Positions 1-9,280 are shown, counted from the first letter of the stretch. The stretch is DNA of 12,500 nucleotides from Botryococcus braunii (GCA_002005505.1 KV908348.1:100001-112500), one strand, 5' to 3'. The notes: generated by a model not told the origin, from the sequence alone. Numbers and translations: made by a program.

Positions 1-190
1 CAAGCCTGAAGATAGGCAAGAACATGGAAGACTGGACAATCAAACGATTGTTAGCTAGTATCCACATAGACATGCATGTATTCTCAGCTTTTGTTCAGTT
101 ACATATTTACGGATTTAAAAAAGAAACCTTGACACTAAAAAGGAATATTTACTTAAGTAGAAGCTTCGTAGTATTCAAGTTTCAAATAAT

Positions 191-430
<240 letters not shown>

Positions 431-600
431 ATCTCTTCCCCAAGCCTTAAGGTCGCTCGTAAGGGATGCTTTATGATAATAATTCATCGTTATGAAAATT
501 TTATAGATTTCTTCGTATCACACGGCAAGAAAGGAGCTTACCGGCTGTGGACGTTCACGAACAACATAGATATTTGACTTCTTATATTTATCAAGCTTGG

Positions 601-774
601 TCATGATTTTCTTGCTTTTTGTGCTGCATTAAGCGCTAAAAGAGCCACAAAGCTGACTATTGCAAGAAGAGAGGAGGCTAATGGTGTCATTGTATCAAAC
701 GTCGCAGAAGTAGCCATGAGCATAAGTAAAATTATAAAGTGCGACAAGATCATGAGAATCAAATGCAAGCGCAT
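601..774 (-). CDS. Hypothetical small hydrophobic ORF, array copy 1 (single-repeat form)
   Basis: An ORF of 57 residues starts at the first real ATG on the minus strand, in an 'accATG' context. The frame is open further upstream, but only through a TTG, which I do not accept as a start. I do not recognise it. It has two hydrophobic segments, about residues 4-21 and 35-49, joined by a DTMT motif, and ends in a basic tail. The DTMT motif, the second hydrophobic segment and the LNAA motif align with the ends of the two longer ORFs at 6853-7212 and 10263-10604. This copy has one 39-residue unit where those have two. A short two-pass membrane peptide is possible. So is chance: T-rich codons on this strand make hydrophobic residues easily. 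Confidence 0.25.
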   Translation of the reverse strand: MRLHLILMILSHFIILLMLMATSATFDTMTPLASSLLAIVSFVALLALNAAQKARKS

Positions 775-901
775 GGTCTTGGCTTTTGAAATGTGTCCAA
801 CTAGGGTAGACTGCAACACCACCAATTGTTTATGTCAAGGGCTACAGATTATTCATTTATTTATTTTTTGTTGTATGGAAGGACACATGTTGGGTCGTAT
901 A

Positions 902-916
902 AATCAGGTAAGTTTC
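902..916 (+). other. Consensus splice-donor-like site, copy 1
   Basis: 'atcagGTAAGTttcc' is a perfect CAG/GTAAGT with the boundary after 907. Copy 2 keeps GTAAGT at 7340 with CAA before it; copy 3 has lost it ('cagttgaat'). No exon is otherwise supported, so this is only a candidate. Confidence 0.2.
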
Positions 917-1425
917 CATCATTCATGTTCATTTGTAATAATGGTAGTCAAATGTGTTAGTAATGTACATTATTTATTTCAACGGAATAAGACCTTATCA
1001 ATCGACTCAGCATTCACTCGAGTGAGCTGTTAAGCCAGAGCTATCTAAAGAGAACTTGCATTCAACCACTGCGGACACAGCCAATTACTCATCAGGAACT
1101 CTATTAACAATATCATATCATCGTATTATAACAGCTTTCTCGATCAGGACATGGTTTGTCGTGTACTAGTTATAATCTTTTTCAATACGTAAGCAAGGCT
1201 TTCATTCACGGATAAATAAATATCAGTATTGTTTGAACATCCAATCACCCTATCCGAGTCTTGTCAGCAATTTTTGATGTATTTTAACGCATTAAAGTTC
1301 AGCAGTTCGAGGCTTTAGAGCTTTTGAGCTCATATCAGTTAACTGCACGGCTGCGAGGATTGGTGATGATTCCATTGGCCAGCTGATGGACTTCTAGAAA
1401 AAGCAGAGGAACGATATTAAATTAT

Positions 1426-1473
1426 ATCATATGGATGGGAATTCCCATCCATATGATGTGCATTCCGGAATGC
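1426..1473. repeat. Perfect 32 bp palindrome plus adjoining 14 bp palindrome
   Basis: Bases 1426-1457 are a perfect inverted repeat with no spacer, centred on the GAATTC at 1439-1444 (16 bp arms beginning 'atcatatggatggg'). A second palindrome, 'gcattccggaatgc', follows at 1460-1473. Copies 2 and 3 have only one arm of the first ('gatcatatggatgcccgta' in copy 3), so about 34 bp was inserted in copy 1 as an inverted copy of its left neighbour. Confidence 0.95.
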
Positions 1474-1783
1474 CCGTAACTATAATTCTCAACTATAAAG
1501 CAGTTACGTTCAATTGGACCAATATTGCTTTACATTTAGATTTATATTTTGTTAAAATAAGTCATTCATGACAGCAACACAGAATCTTTTGTCGCAAGAC
1601 TAAATTCTATTCAGGTCATCGTGGTGGACAAGGTTCTGAACATGCTACATATACGTGCGAACATACGCTTCAAATTCCTCGTGGCCCTGAAATTTCACCA
1701 GTTTCGCTTGCAATCCGGGAGTTAAATGTGCTTGGTTTGTTCGGGACAAAAAGTTGTGCGTAATGTAAGAAGTTTATTCCTAG

Positions 1784-1809
1784 TTTGGATACTCTAGAAA
1801 GTATCCAAA
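1784..1809. other. Conserved hairpin, copy 1
   Basis: Stem 'tttggatact' (1784-1793) pairs perfectly with 'agtatccaaa' (1800-1809) around the 6-base loop 'ctagaa'. The same hairpin, with a 9 bp stem, is kept at 8263-8286 and 11700-11723. It could act as an RNA or cruciform structure; its role is unknown. Confidence 0.7.
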
Positions 1810-2740
1810 TATTATTATCTTTGAACATCCAGATACACTGCAGCCTGTGACACGTGTGATGAACGAGAAATTGCTTCGAACAGCCAGTAAGGTTATAACC
1901 TGAGGTCGGATGGTCCTAGTACAGCAAATTATACGATAATTACACTATTTCCAGAGATCAACTCCAATATTAGTGTAAACCAAAAACCTTCAAATCACCG
2001 CAACTGGCACGCCAACCCCCTGTGAACTTTGCCTGCACCCTTGAGCAAGTTTCACATAAAAATTGGTATACCTTCTAAAGCAGTCGGCCGACAGAGATCC
2101 TCCAGAAGCACCGTCCTCCTGGCGCTGTCAGCACTCTGAAGCTTCACCCGACTGGGTTTAATGGCCTTCGCGGAAAGGTTCCTTATTCACCTCTTGTATA
2201 CACTACAACGTAGTAACTGCGGTTTACATTTATTTAAAGTGCATATCCCCGAGGTTTCCCTACTTGTTAAATTACAAGAGGCCAGTGAGGTGACTCGCAG
2301 TGCCCAGCCGCTGTCGAGGTACACCACACGTGTTGGAGCCGTGTACAAGAGTCGTTTTACGTGAAGTCACCGGTACTTCGCAATTTCGGTTGTGATTTAC
2401 GTACAATTGGAACGTGGCTACTTGTCGACCTTTCAAAAGGGCTTGTGGCTACCTGCCAATGCAAGTGCGAAAGTCAAGTCGCCACGGTAACTTAAACCTT
2501 ATGGCCCCCAGGAATACAGTTTCCAAACAAGGAAGCTACACGAATTGGGATGTCCAGTTGGGGTTCCACGTTTTCTTCATCATTTAATCAAGCCTTAAAG
2601 ATAGATCACGTTTCATTACAACAGACCTTTGGAGATCTCCTAAGAATACACCAATGAAGAGGCCCAATTTACGCTAAAGCTGCAGCTGAGAATGATACTT
2701 CTATAACATGTCCTGAGTCTTAGCTATTTCGTGAGACCAC

Positions 2741-2868
2741 ATGGCGATCGCTAGCTCCCAGTGCTCCCGACATCGATGCAGCACCAGCGCGATGTACTTA
2801 AACACTAACAAAACGTTAATATACTGAAGCGAATGCAGCCGTTTATTAATAAATGGCTGCATTCGATT
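2741..2868. other. 128 bp block identical between copies, copy 1
   Basis: This block from 'atggcgatcgct' to 'gcattcgatt' matches 9281-9408 at all 128 positions, while the sequence on both sides differs at roughly one base in ten. It contains the palindrome 'gcgatcgc' (2744-2751), a short stem 'acatcg'/'cgatgt' (2770-2775 with 2790-2795), the spacer 'aacgttaatatac' and a 36 bp near-palindrome at its end. No tRNA boxes, snRNA signature or coding frame was recognised. Candidates are a small structured RNA, a regulatory or replication element, or a recent gene-conversion tract. Confidence 0.75.
2830..2865. other. 36 bp near-palindrome (hairpin), copy 1
   Basis: Outer arms 'cgaatgcagcc' (2830-2840) and 'ggctgcattcg' (2855-2865) are perfectly complementary, and the centre 'tttattaataaa' is itself a palindrome. 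The only non-Watson-Crick pair is G2841 with T2854, a G-U wobble in RNA, so a plus-strand transcript could fold along the whole length. The identical structure is at 9370-9405. Confidence 0.9.
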
Positions 2869-2938
2869 TCGGACAGTTGGAATAGTCTACCTCTCAGACG
2901 CCTAGCCATATACATATGGGGATGTTGGTGTTCTTTTA

Positions 2939-2962
2939 CTTGCGTTCCTTCAAGAACGCAAG
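2939..2962. repeat. Inverted repeat at the end of copy 1
   Basis: Arms 'cttgcgttc' (2939-2947) and 'gaacgcaag' (2954-2962) flank a 6-base spacer. The left arm is the last piece of the array unit and the right arm lies in the foreign block. The breakpoint is therefore marked by an inverted copy of the unit end. It is absent at the copy 2/copy 3 junction. Confidence 0.85.
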
Positions 2963-3080
2963 AGTGATTGATAGTGATTTAGATGAAAAACATGTAACCA
3001 CATAACAAAATCGAATAACAAAATAAAGAATAGAAAATCAAAATAAAGCCGAAAAAAGACCCGGTTGCCCAAACTTAGGG
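2963..3080. other. AT-rich unique stretch
   Basis: A-rich plus strand with repeated 'aaaataaa'-like words such as 'acaaaatcgaataacaaaat'. Nothing further is recognised. Confidence 0.4.
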
Positions 3081-3240
3081 TGGTACTCGAAATGGCCTTG
3101 TTGCCAACGCTGGTGCCACATAGGGTCAAGTTGGCCATGATGATGCCACATAGAGTCATGTCGGCCGCGCTGGAGCCACGTATGTCATGTTGGCTATGCC
3201 GGTACTACGTGGGGTCATGTTAATCATGCTGGTCCCATGT
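3081..3240 (+). repeat. 30 bp minisatellite, about 5.3 degenerate copies
   Basis: Units begin at 3081, 3111, 3141, 3171 (29 bp), 3200 and 3230 (partial). Units two to four share the core 'tggtgccacatagggtca', ending in a 'ttggcca' or 'tcggccg'-like word. Divergence between units is high, so the array is old. Because the period is a multiple of three, both strands stay open over it, giving a chance 10-residue peptide repeat. Confidence 0.85.
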
Positions 3241-3452
3241 AATTGTCCACATCGTCCCGGTTTTGCCTTCACAAAAGCAATGGTGTCACTCTGTTTCCGT
3301 GTAACCGACATGTCTAAAAATCACTTTTGGATACCAGTCAGGAAATCCTGGCTGGGATCGGTCAATCGACCAAATCATCTTATTGGTTCAAAGATATCGT
3401 CGGAGGGGAAAACTTTGGATCTGATCTTGTGCCAGGTGTCTATGAAGAAATT

Positions 3453-3553
3453 TTCTCTAGCTAGGCATGGGTTTATGGATGGGTTTCGAAAGGAATGTTC
3501 TAAAGCTAAGCATGTGTTTATAAATGGGTATATGATGCGGTGTTCTCCAGCTA

Positions 3554-3557
<4 letters not shown>
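3453..3557 (+). repeat. 45 bp tandem duplication, about 2.3 copies
   Basis: Units start with 'ttctctagctaggcatg' at 3453, 'ttctaaagctaagcatg' at 3498 and a partial 'ttctccagctaccca' at 3543, which runs directly into the CA microsatellite. Spacing is exactly 45 bp. Confidence 0.85.
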
Positions 3558-4182
<625 letters not shown>

Positions 4183-4189
4183 TCACTCA

Positions 4190-4861
4190 ACCGATCACAT
4201 TCTCACGGCTTGGACTCCACCATGACCCATGGACAAAAAATTGTGGCTCCACTTCTAAGTCACACCATGACAACTTGTTACCCCAATCTTTCACCTAGAC
4301 AAATCATGGTTCATACGCTTTTTTTCGCCTCGGGCACGACAAAACGTTGTCCTACTGGTGCCCAACGGCACCTGTTATGGCAATCAGCGGAAGATTATAT
4401 GACTGAGGTAAAGATATCCATTCTTGAAGAAGAAAATAGCAACTGATTGCGATGCGTGAAGTTTTCATCTTAAATGCGCTCAGAGCGGCCAAGTTTACAA
4501 TGTACGCGTTCATCCAATCATACATGACATCCGAGAGAACTGTACCGGATCTCCCCATGCACGCATATGAAGTACAAGGTAATGCTTGTCTTTACAGCAC
4601 CTACCTACTTCAATTAAGAGAACGTCGGTGAGGTCAAGTTTTGCCCGCCATACTCTCACTATAACAATTCTATTTCGTCAACCTAATGGCTTACGAATGG
4701 GCCACAAGGCTAGTGGCTGGTGGCCTGCGGAGAGTCATGACAAGCTGGACAAGAAAAGATGCTCGCGGGCAAGACAACACCAGTGTATTTTAAAAACTAG
4801 TTATGCCCAGCTGTTAAGCCTGTCCCTAATCAAATTTGGTTCTGGACAAGCCGACTTGTCG
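4190..4861. other. Unique sequence, no gene recognised
   Basis: Mixed-composition DNA of about 670 bp. Short open frames occur on both strands, but none has a recognisable domain or a match elsewhere in the window. Confidence 0.5.
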
Positions 4862-5045
4862 CCCTATTGTTTACCGTGGCAGACTGGACGAGATGCTCCT
4901 CCTACGTAGTCCTCCTACGTATACGTACTCTGCTGCATTGCAGCGCGAGGAGGCCCTATTGTTTACCGTGGCAGACTGGACGAGGTGGTCCTCCTACGTG
5001 GTCCTCCTACGTATACGTACTCTGCTACATTGCAGCGCGAGGAGG
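4862..5045 (+). repeat. 92 bp tandem duplication
   Basis: Units 4862-4953 and 4954-5045 both run from 'ccctattgtttaccgtggca' to 'gcagcgcgaggagg' with about five differences. Inside each, 'tcctcctacgt' is itself doubled and followed by 'atacgtactc'. The sequence continues as 'ccc' at 5046, as if a third unit began, but turns into G/C homopolymers. Collapsed or misassembled satellite is possible. Confidence 0.95.
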
Positions 5046-5134
5046 CCCGGGGCCCCCCGGGGGGGGGGGGGGGGGTTTCCCCGATTTCAACGTAACAAAA
5101 GAATAAGGGAGGGGGGGGGGGCCCCCCCTCCCTT
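5046..5134. repeat. G/C homopolymer tracts with hairpin
   Basis: A run of 17 G (5059-5075) follows 'cccggggcccccc'. A second run of 11 G (5111-5121) is followed by 7 C. Arms 'aagggaggggggg' (5105-5117) and 'ccccccctccctt' (5122-5134) pair perfectly around a 4-base loop. Such runs could form quadruplex DNA but are also typical of consensus errors. Confidence 0.8.
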
Positions 5135-5135
5135 G

Positions 5136-5196
5136 TTGGGCGCCTGTGTTTTTTGTGAACGCCCCGGGGTTGGGCGCCTGTGTTTTTGGAGAACGC
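5136..5196 (+). repeat. 34 bp tandem duplication, about 1.8 copies
   Basis: 'ttgggcgcctgtgttttt' starts at 5136 and again at 5170, each followed by a 'gaacgc' word. This lies between the homopolymer hairpin and the inverted repeat at 5181-5220. Confidence 0.85.
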
Positions 5197-5220
5197 AATT
5201 GCAATTTGTCTCCAAAAACA
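5181..5220. repeat. Inverted repeat with 12 bp arms
   Basis: Arms 'tgtttttggaga' (5181-5192) and 'tctccaaaaaca' (5209-5220) are perfectly complementary around a 16-base spacer that contains 'gcaattgc'. Confidence 0.9.
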
Positions 5221-5915
5221 AACAAGAATGGATGGTTGAACAATTTTTTATTAAACATACGAAATTGTATATATAAATACATTTATTAAAATTAGTGGAT
5301 AACCAATATATACATTTTCCAGGTTTGATCCACCCAGTCAAATACTTTCACCCTCCCACGCGACCGTTAAGCCAGTGCAATGTCCCTAAACCCGTGGGCC
5401 AGCAGGCCTGGAGGTCGGGGCTGATCCTAGATTTTGAATGCACACATCATCATTGTCAACCTGACGCACGGGTGCACACTGTTATCACGGTCAGTAACAA
5501 TTATGTGACAGCTTCGCCATTGTTTGCCGACTTTCAGGAAACTTTGGAAGTTGCTTGTCTTTAATGAAATGCAAATATCTTTATTGATTTCGTTTTTTGG
5601 TAACTCATAAAAATACTGTTATTCCAAAACATGGAACAGCTTAGACTAAAAACTCTTCAAAATGCATGTGAAATTTGTAAGTTCTCGAGGATTTTAATTC
5701 TTCGAGTATCGTTATTCATAGAGGATATTGATCTAAGTTACAACGAAGCCAACAAAGCTCTTGTAACAGCACTAGACTCCAGATAGTAGTACAGTTCAGA
5801 CGGTGAATTCACCTTGACAGTACTGCTATGAGTATCACAAACTGTTTGGGTCCGCTTTAGGACGGTTGCTTACCTATCCTGGGTTCTCTAACACGGTCAA
5901 ATTACCTGATGGCGC
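5221..5915. other. AT-rich unique sequence, no gene recognised
   Basis: About 700 bp with AT-rich ends and a mixed-composition middle. The open frame at 5295-5564 shows no domain and is not repeated in the array. Nothing else is supported. Confidence 0.5.
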
Positions 5916-5975
5916 CATATATGCATATAATTGGATAACCGCAGACATATATGCAAATAATTGGACAGCCTGACA
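5916..5975 (+). repeat. 30 bp tandem duplication
   Basis: 'catatatgcatataattgga' (5916) and 'catatatgcaaataattgga' (5946) are spaced 30 bp apart, just before the start of array copy 2. Confidence 0.85.
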
Positions 5976-6146
5976 ATCGAATATCGATGAAGAGCAATTT
6001 CAGTTGGTTTATTTGCCTTGACTTATACTGCTAGGTTAATCCATACTTCAAATTAAGGCGGGTAAGTATTATGTCATCCAACCAGAAAAATCTTCCTCGC
6101 AATCAAAGATGCCAACAACAAGAAAAATATATATGCAAGTACATTT

Positions 6147-6272
6147 GCCTCCAAGCCGCCCATCATTTGGTGAACTGAAATGCCCAAAGATACCAGTGCG
6201 GGTCTCCAGCAACAGAACCACATACAAATTGTGTCATCCATATCGATGCCATGACATGAAACCTGAAGACAG
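6147..6272. other. Highly conserved block near unit start, copy 2
   Basis: These 126 bp match 9644-9769 at 122 positions, clearly closer than most of the unit. The plus strand is open here (frame 6109-6315, starting at an ATG, including KCPKIPVRVSSNRT). However, all four differences from copy 3 change an amino acid in that frame, and copy 3 lacks the ATG and stops earlier. Conservation therefore does not look like protein selection. A regulatory or RNA role, or gene conversion, is equally possible. Confidence 0.5.
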
Positions 6273-6432
6273 GTTAGAATATGAGAGACTGGACAATCAA
6301 ACGTTTCTTAACTAGAATCAGCATACACACAAAACATTCTCAGATATTATTACATGTATGAAACAAGGCACCTTTACACAAATAAATTAACATGTACTTC
6401 CGAATACTTGAATTTCAAATAGTAATCATTTG

Positions 6433-6478
6433 CGTATGTATGTGTGTCCGAGTGAGTCTGTGTGTGTGTGTGTGTGCA

Positions 6479-6516
<38 letters not shown>

Positions 6517-6702
6517 TGCATGCGTGCGTGCGTGCGTGTGTGTGTGTGTGTGTGTGTCTGTGGGTTTGTATGTATGTGTGTGTGGGTGTGTTTTTGTGTG
6601 TATGTGTATGTGTGTGTGTGTGTGTGTCTGTCTGTCTGTGTGTGTGTGTGTGTGTGCGTGCGTGCGTGCGTGAGTGCGTGTGTGTGTGCGCACATGCGTG
6701 TG
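6433..6702 (+). repeat. TG/CA microsatellite, copy 2 (heavily interrupted)
   Basis: Imperfect (TG)n with runs of 'cgtgcgtg', 'tgtctgtctg' and 'gtatgtatg' and a 'tgtgggtgtgtttttg' break. Heavier interruption than in copies 1 and 3 indicates an older or less recently expanded tract at the same position in the unit. Confidence 0.97.
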
Positions 6703-6802
6703 CCACTTTCTATCCAACCCTTAGGGCAGCTAGTAAGGGATGCGTTATGATACTAATTCATTTTAGTTTGGGATTTCCTTCGTACCACACGACAAGAAAG
6801 GA

Positions 6803-6811
6803 TCTTACCTT
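6803..6811 (-). other. Consensus splice-donor-like site, minus strand, copy 2
   Basis: On the minus strand AAG/GTAAGA has its exon edge at 6809, about 44 bp beyond the stop of the hypothetical ORF. Equivalent sites are AAG/GTAAGA at 10208 (copy 3) and CCG/GTAAGC at 542 (copy 1), all followed by 'tcctttcttg'. It could start an intron in the 3' untranslated region of the ORF transcript, if one exists. Confidence 0.25.
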
Positions 6812-6852
6812 TATCCGAAAAAGAGAAAATCCTGATATAGAAAGCGAGGTAG

Positions 6853-7212
6853 TCAGACGAACAGCCCGAAATTCATGCCCATCTGGACGTTCCAGACGTC
6901 AATGTTGTTAACATTTGGATTCCAATATTTTTCAATAGCTGCATTAAGCGTTAAAAAAGCAATAACAGAGACTGATCCAAAAAGAATAACATTAAGTTTT
7001 GTCATTGTATCATGAGCATCCGTGACATGAATTGCCATGAGTATATTTAAAATTATAATGTTCGTCACGATCACGAAAACCAAAACCGGTACCATGGTCT
7101 TGGCTCTTGCAACGTGTGTCATTGTATCATGAGCACCCGTCACATGATTTGCCATGATTATAAGTAAAATTATAATGTTCGTCACGATCAGGAAATCCAA
7201 AACCGGTACCAT
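6853..7212 (-). CDS. Hypothetical small membrane-like ORF, array copy 2 (two 39-residue repeats)
   Basis: An ORF of 119 residues starts at an ATG in a strong eukaryotic context ('aacaccATGg'). No known family is recognised. Residues 1-39 and 40-71 are repeats beginning MVPVL, running through a hydrophobic stretch with TNIIIL, then MA, then HDTMT. A third hydrophobic segment spans about 75-89, followed by a polar tail with EKYWN. The DNA repeat period is 117 bp, so the frame is kept. The two DNA repeats differ at about 10 of 117 positions. If translated it would be a three-pass membrane peptide with no signal peptide needed. Against coding: most differences from copy 3 change the amino acid, and the C-terminus after residue 107 diverges by an indel. 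No promoter or polyadenylation signal is clear. Confidence 0.3.
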   Translation of the reverse strand: MVPVLDFLIVTNIIILLIIMANHVTGAHDTMTHVARAKTMVPVLVFVIVTNIIILNILMAIHVTDAHDTMTKLNVILFGSVSVIAFLTLNAAIEKYWNPNVNNIDVWNVQMGMNFGLFV

Positions 7213-7235
7213 GGTGTTGGCTCTTGGAACGTGAC
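6895..7235 (-). repeat. 117 bp internal direct repeat within the copy 2 ORF
   Basis: The sequence 'gtcattgtatcatgagca' starts at 7001 and again at 7118, and 'ccggtaccatggt' recurs with the same 117 bp spacing. Copy 3 has the same duplication ('atcatgag' at 10401 and 10518). Copy 1 has a single unit, so the duplication either arose before the copy 2/copy 3 split or was lost in copy 1. The interval given spans the repeat plus the flanking similar sequence. Confidence 0.85.
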
Positions 7236-7263
7236 CAACTAGGGTACACTGCAACACCACCAA

Positions 7264-8262
7264 ATGTTAACAAACGCTGATGTCAACCGCTGCAGCATTA
7301 CTGCTGTATGGAGGGACACATGTTGGGTCGTATTGACAAGTAAGTTTCCACCATTATATTGATGTGTAATAAATATGGTCGAATGTGTTACTCATGTACA
7401 TATGTTTCAACATGCATTCAGTCGAGTGCGCTATTAACCTGACTAAAGAGATCTTGCATTCAACTGTTGCGGTCACATACAATTAGTAAACAGGAAACCT
7501 TATGATCATTCAGATTACCATATCACCGATATCGTAATATATAAGGGTTTCCCGATCAGGATATGGTATGACGTATTTGTAGTTAGTGGTTTTGCGGATA
7601 CGAGAGCTTTGTCTTTATTCACGCTTCAATATAAATCAGAGTTATTGAACATTTAATTAAGCTATCCGAGTATCCAATATAGTTTTTAAGAGGTATCATA
7701 ACGTTCAGCAGTTGGGGGAAATAGAAGCCGAAAGTTTCATAACTACTTATAGCATACGAGAAATTAGAGCTGATGAGCTCACATCAGTTACTGCACGCCT
7801 GAAAGGAATGGTGATTGGCCAGCTGATGTACCTCCAGCAAAAGCAAAGGAATGATATGGATATAGATCATAAGGAAGCCCGTAACTTAAATTCTCACCTA
7901 GGACCTAAATAGTTGGCCCGATATTGCTTTACATTTAGTTTATTATTTTTTGATTTTATTCATTATAGTCAGGAGAATAATATTTTTAATCGCAAGACTA
8001 AATTATGATTCTAGTCTTTGTGGTGGAGTAGTTTTGGAAATTTTACTGATACATGCGAACATACGCTTCATAGTCTTTGTGCCCCAAATATATACCCCCA
8101 AGTCCACATCTGCTGGACGTCCAACAATGTACCTATATACCGGTGTAAAGATTGTTGCAATCAGGATCCCGGGGGGTGGCGGGTAAGTGGATATAGATTC
8201 TTGGTTTGTTCGGAAACAAAGTTGTGCTTTCTGCTACGCGATGCAAGATTTATATTCCTAGA
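7264..8262. other. Mid-unit spacer, copy 2
   Basis: About 1 kb of AT-rich, moderately conserved sequence. It has a stop-free plus-strand frame at 7712-7912, and the conserved words 'ggccagctgatg' and 'tcgcaagactaaa'. In copy 3 an indel puts a stop at the start of the matching frame, and copy 1 has further indels. No protein family is recognised. The matching regions are about 826-1783 and 10638-11699. Confidence 0.5.
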
Positions 8263-8286
8263 TTGGATACTCTAAAAAGTATCCAA
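8263..8286. other. Conserved hairpin, copy 2
   Basis: Stem 'ttggatact' (8263-8271) pairs with 'agtatccaa' (8278-8286) around loop 'ctaaaa'. Only the loop and flanks differ from the copy 1 and copy 3 versions; the 9 bp stem is unchanged. Confidence 0.7.
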
Positions 8287-9280
8287 ATAATTGCAATCTT
8301 TGAATATCCAGGTACACTGCAGCCTGCGACACGTGTGATGAACGGGAGATTCCTTCGAAGAGCCAGTAACGTTATTATCTGTGGTCGGCAGGTCCCAGTA
8401 CCACAACTTATAGGGTAATTGCACTATTTCCATTGATCACTAGTGTACTCCAATATGAGTACTCCAATATGAGTGTAAACCAAAAACCCTAAAATCGCCG
8501 TTAACTTATCGGTTATAACTGGCACGCCAAAACCCCTGCAAATTTTGCCTGCACCCCAGAGCAAGTTTCACATAAAGCTGGTATACCTTCTTAAGCTATC
8601 GGCAGCAGAGATCCTCCAGAAGCTCCGTCCTTCTGGCGCTGTCAGCACTCTGAAGCTTCACCCGAATGGGTTAAATGCCCTTCGCGGAGAGGTTCCTTGC
8701 TTACCTCTTCTATACACTACTACGTAGTAACTGCTGTTGAAATTATGATTATTAAAGTGCATATGCTCGAGGCTTCCTCACTTATAAAGTTAGAAGTAAG
8801 AGGGGAGTGAGGTGACTCGCAGTGCCCAGCGCTGTCGAGGTGCACCACACGTGTTGGAGCCGTGTACAAGAGTCCTATTATGTGAAGTCACCGGCATTTG
8901 CACTTTCGGTTGTGATTTACGTACAATTGGAGCGTGGCTACTTGTCGACCGTTCAAAAGGGCTTCTGGCTACCTGCCAATTCAAGTGCAAAATTTAAGCC
9001 GCTACGGTGACTTAACCCTTATGGCCCCAAAGACTACTCCACAGGAGTACTAGTGCAGATCCAAACAAGGAAGCTACACGAATTGGGATGTCCAGTTGAA
9101 GTTCCACGTTTTCTTCATTATTTAATCAAGCCTTATAAGTAGATCATGTTTCATAACAACAGACCTTTGGATATCTACTAAGAATACACCAATCAAGAGG
9201 CCCAATTTACGCTAGAAGCTGCAGCTGAGAATGATACTTCTATAGAGATGTCCTGAGTCATAGTTATTTCGTGAGACTAT
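8287..9280. other. 3' half of unit, copy 2, no gene recognised
   Basis: Moderately conserved DNA with several short plus-strand open stretches, for example 8545-8727, whose final codons and TAG stop are kept in all three copies. It also holds the shared words 'acacgtgttggagccgtgta' and 'gatttacgtacaattgg'. Stops and indels between copies argue against one continuous gene. Matching regions are 1810-2740 and 11724-12500. Confidence 0.5.
8445..8472 (+). repeat. 14 bp tandem duplication specific to copy 2
   Basis: 'gtactccaatatga' occurs twice in direct succession. Copies 1 and 3 have one similar word at the matching place. Confidence 0.9.

Noticed and set aside
601..825. Longer version of the minus-strand ORF starting upstream of the ATG (also to 7263 and 10637).
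   Set aside because: The added codons start at TTG, which is not an expected eukaryotic start. The first ATG in good context was used instead.
2741..2868. The invariant block as a tRNA or tRNA-derived SINE.
   Set aside because: 'gcattcgatt' only loosely resembles a B box, and there is no matching A box or cloverleaf.
3081..3240. 30 bp repeats as a CRISPR array.
   Set aside because: Units are contiguous with no unique spacers, diverged from one another, and in a eukaryote-like context.
7712..7912. A 66-codon plus frame with some similarity in copy 3 (near 11200-11400).
   Set aside because: It has no ATG at its start, copy 3 reads into a TAG because of one fewer G, and copy 1 carries indels and the palindromic insertion.
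8206..8418. A plus frame shared with 11643-11825.
   Set aside because: It opens from a non-ATG codon, copy 1 has a one-base deletion breaking it, and copy 3 stops earlier. It overlaps the conserved hairpin, which may explain the similarity.
8545..8727. A short plus frame whose end and TAG are kept in copies 1 and 3.
   Set aside because: It is about 60 codons, the upstream part is broken in copy 1 by a stop, most differences change residues, and no family is recognised. A terminal exon cannot be excluded.
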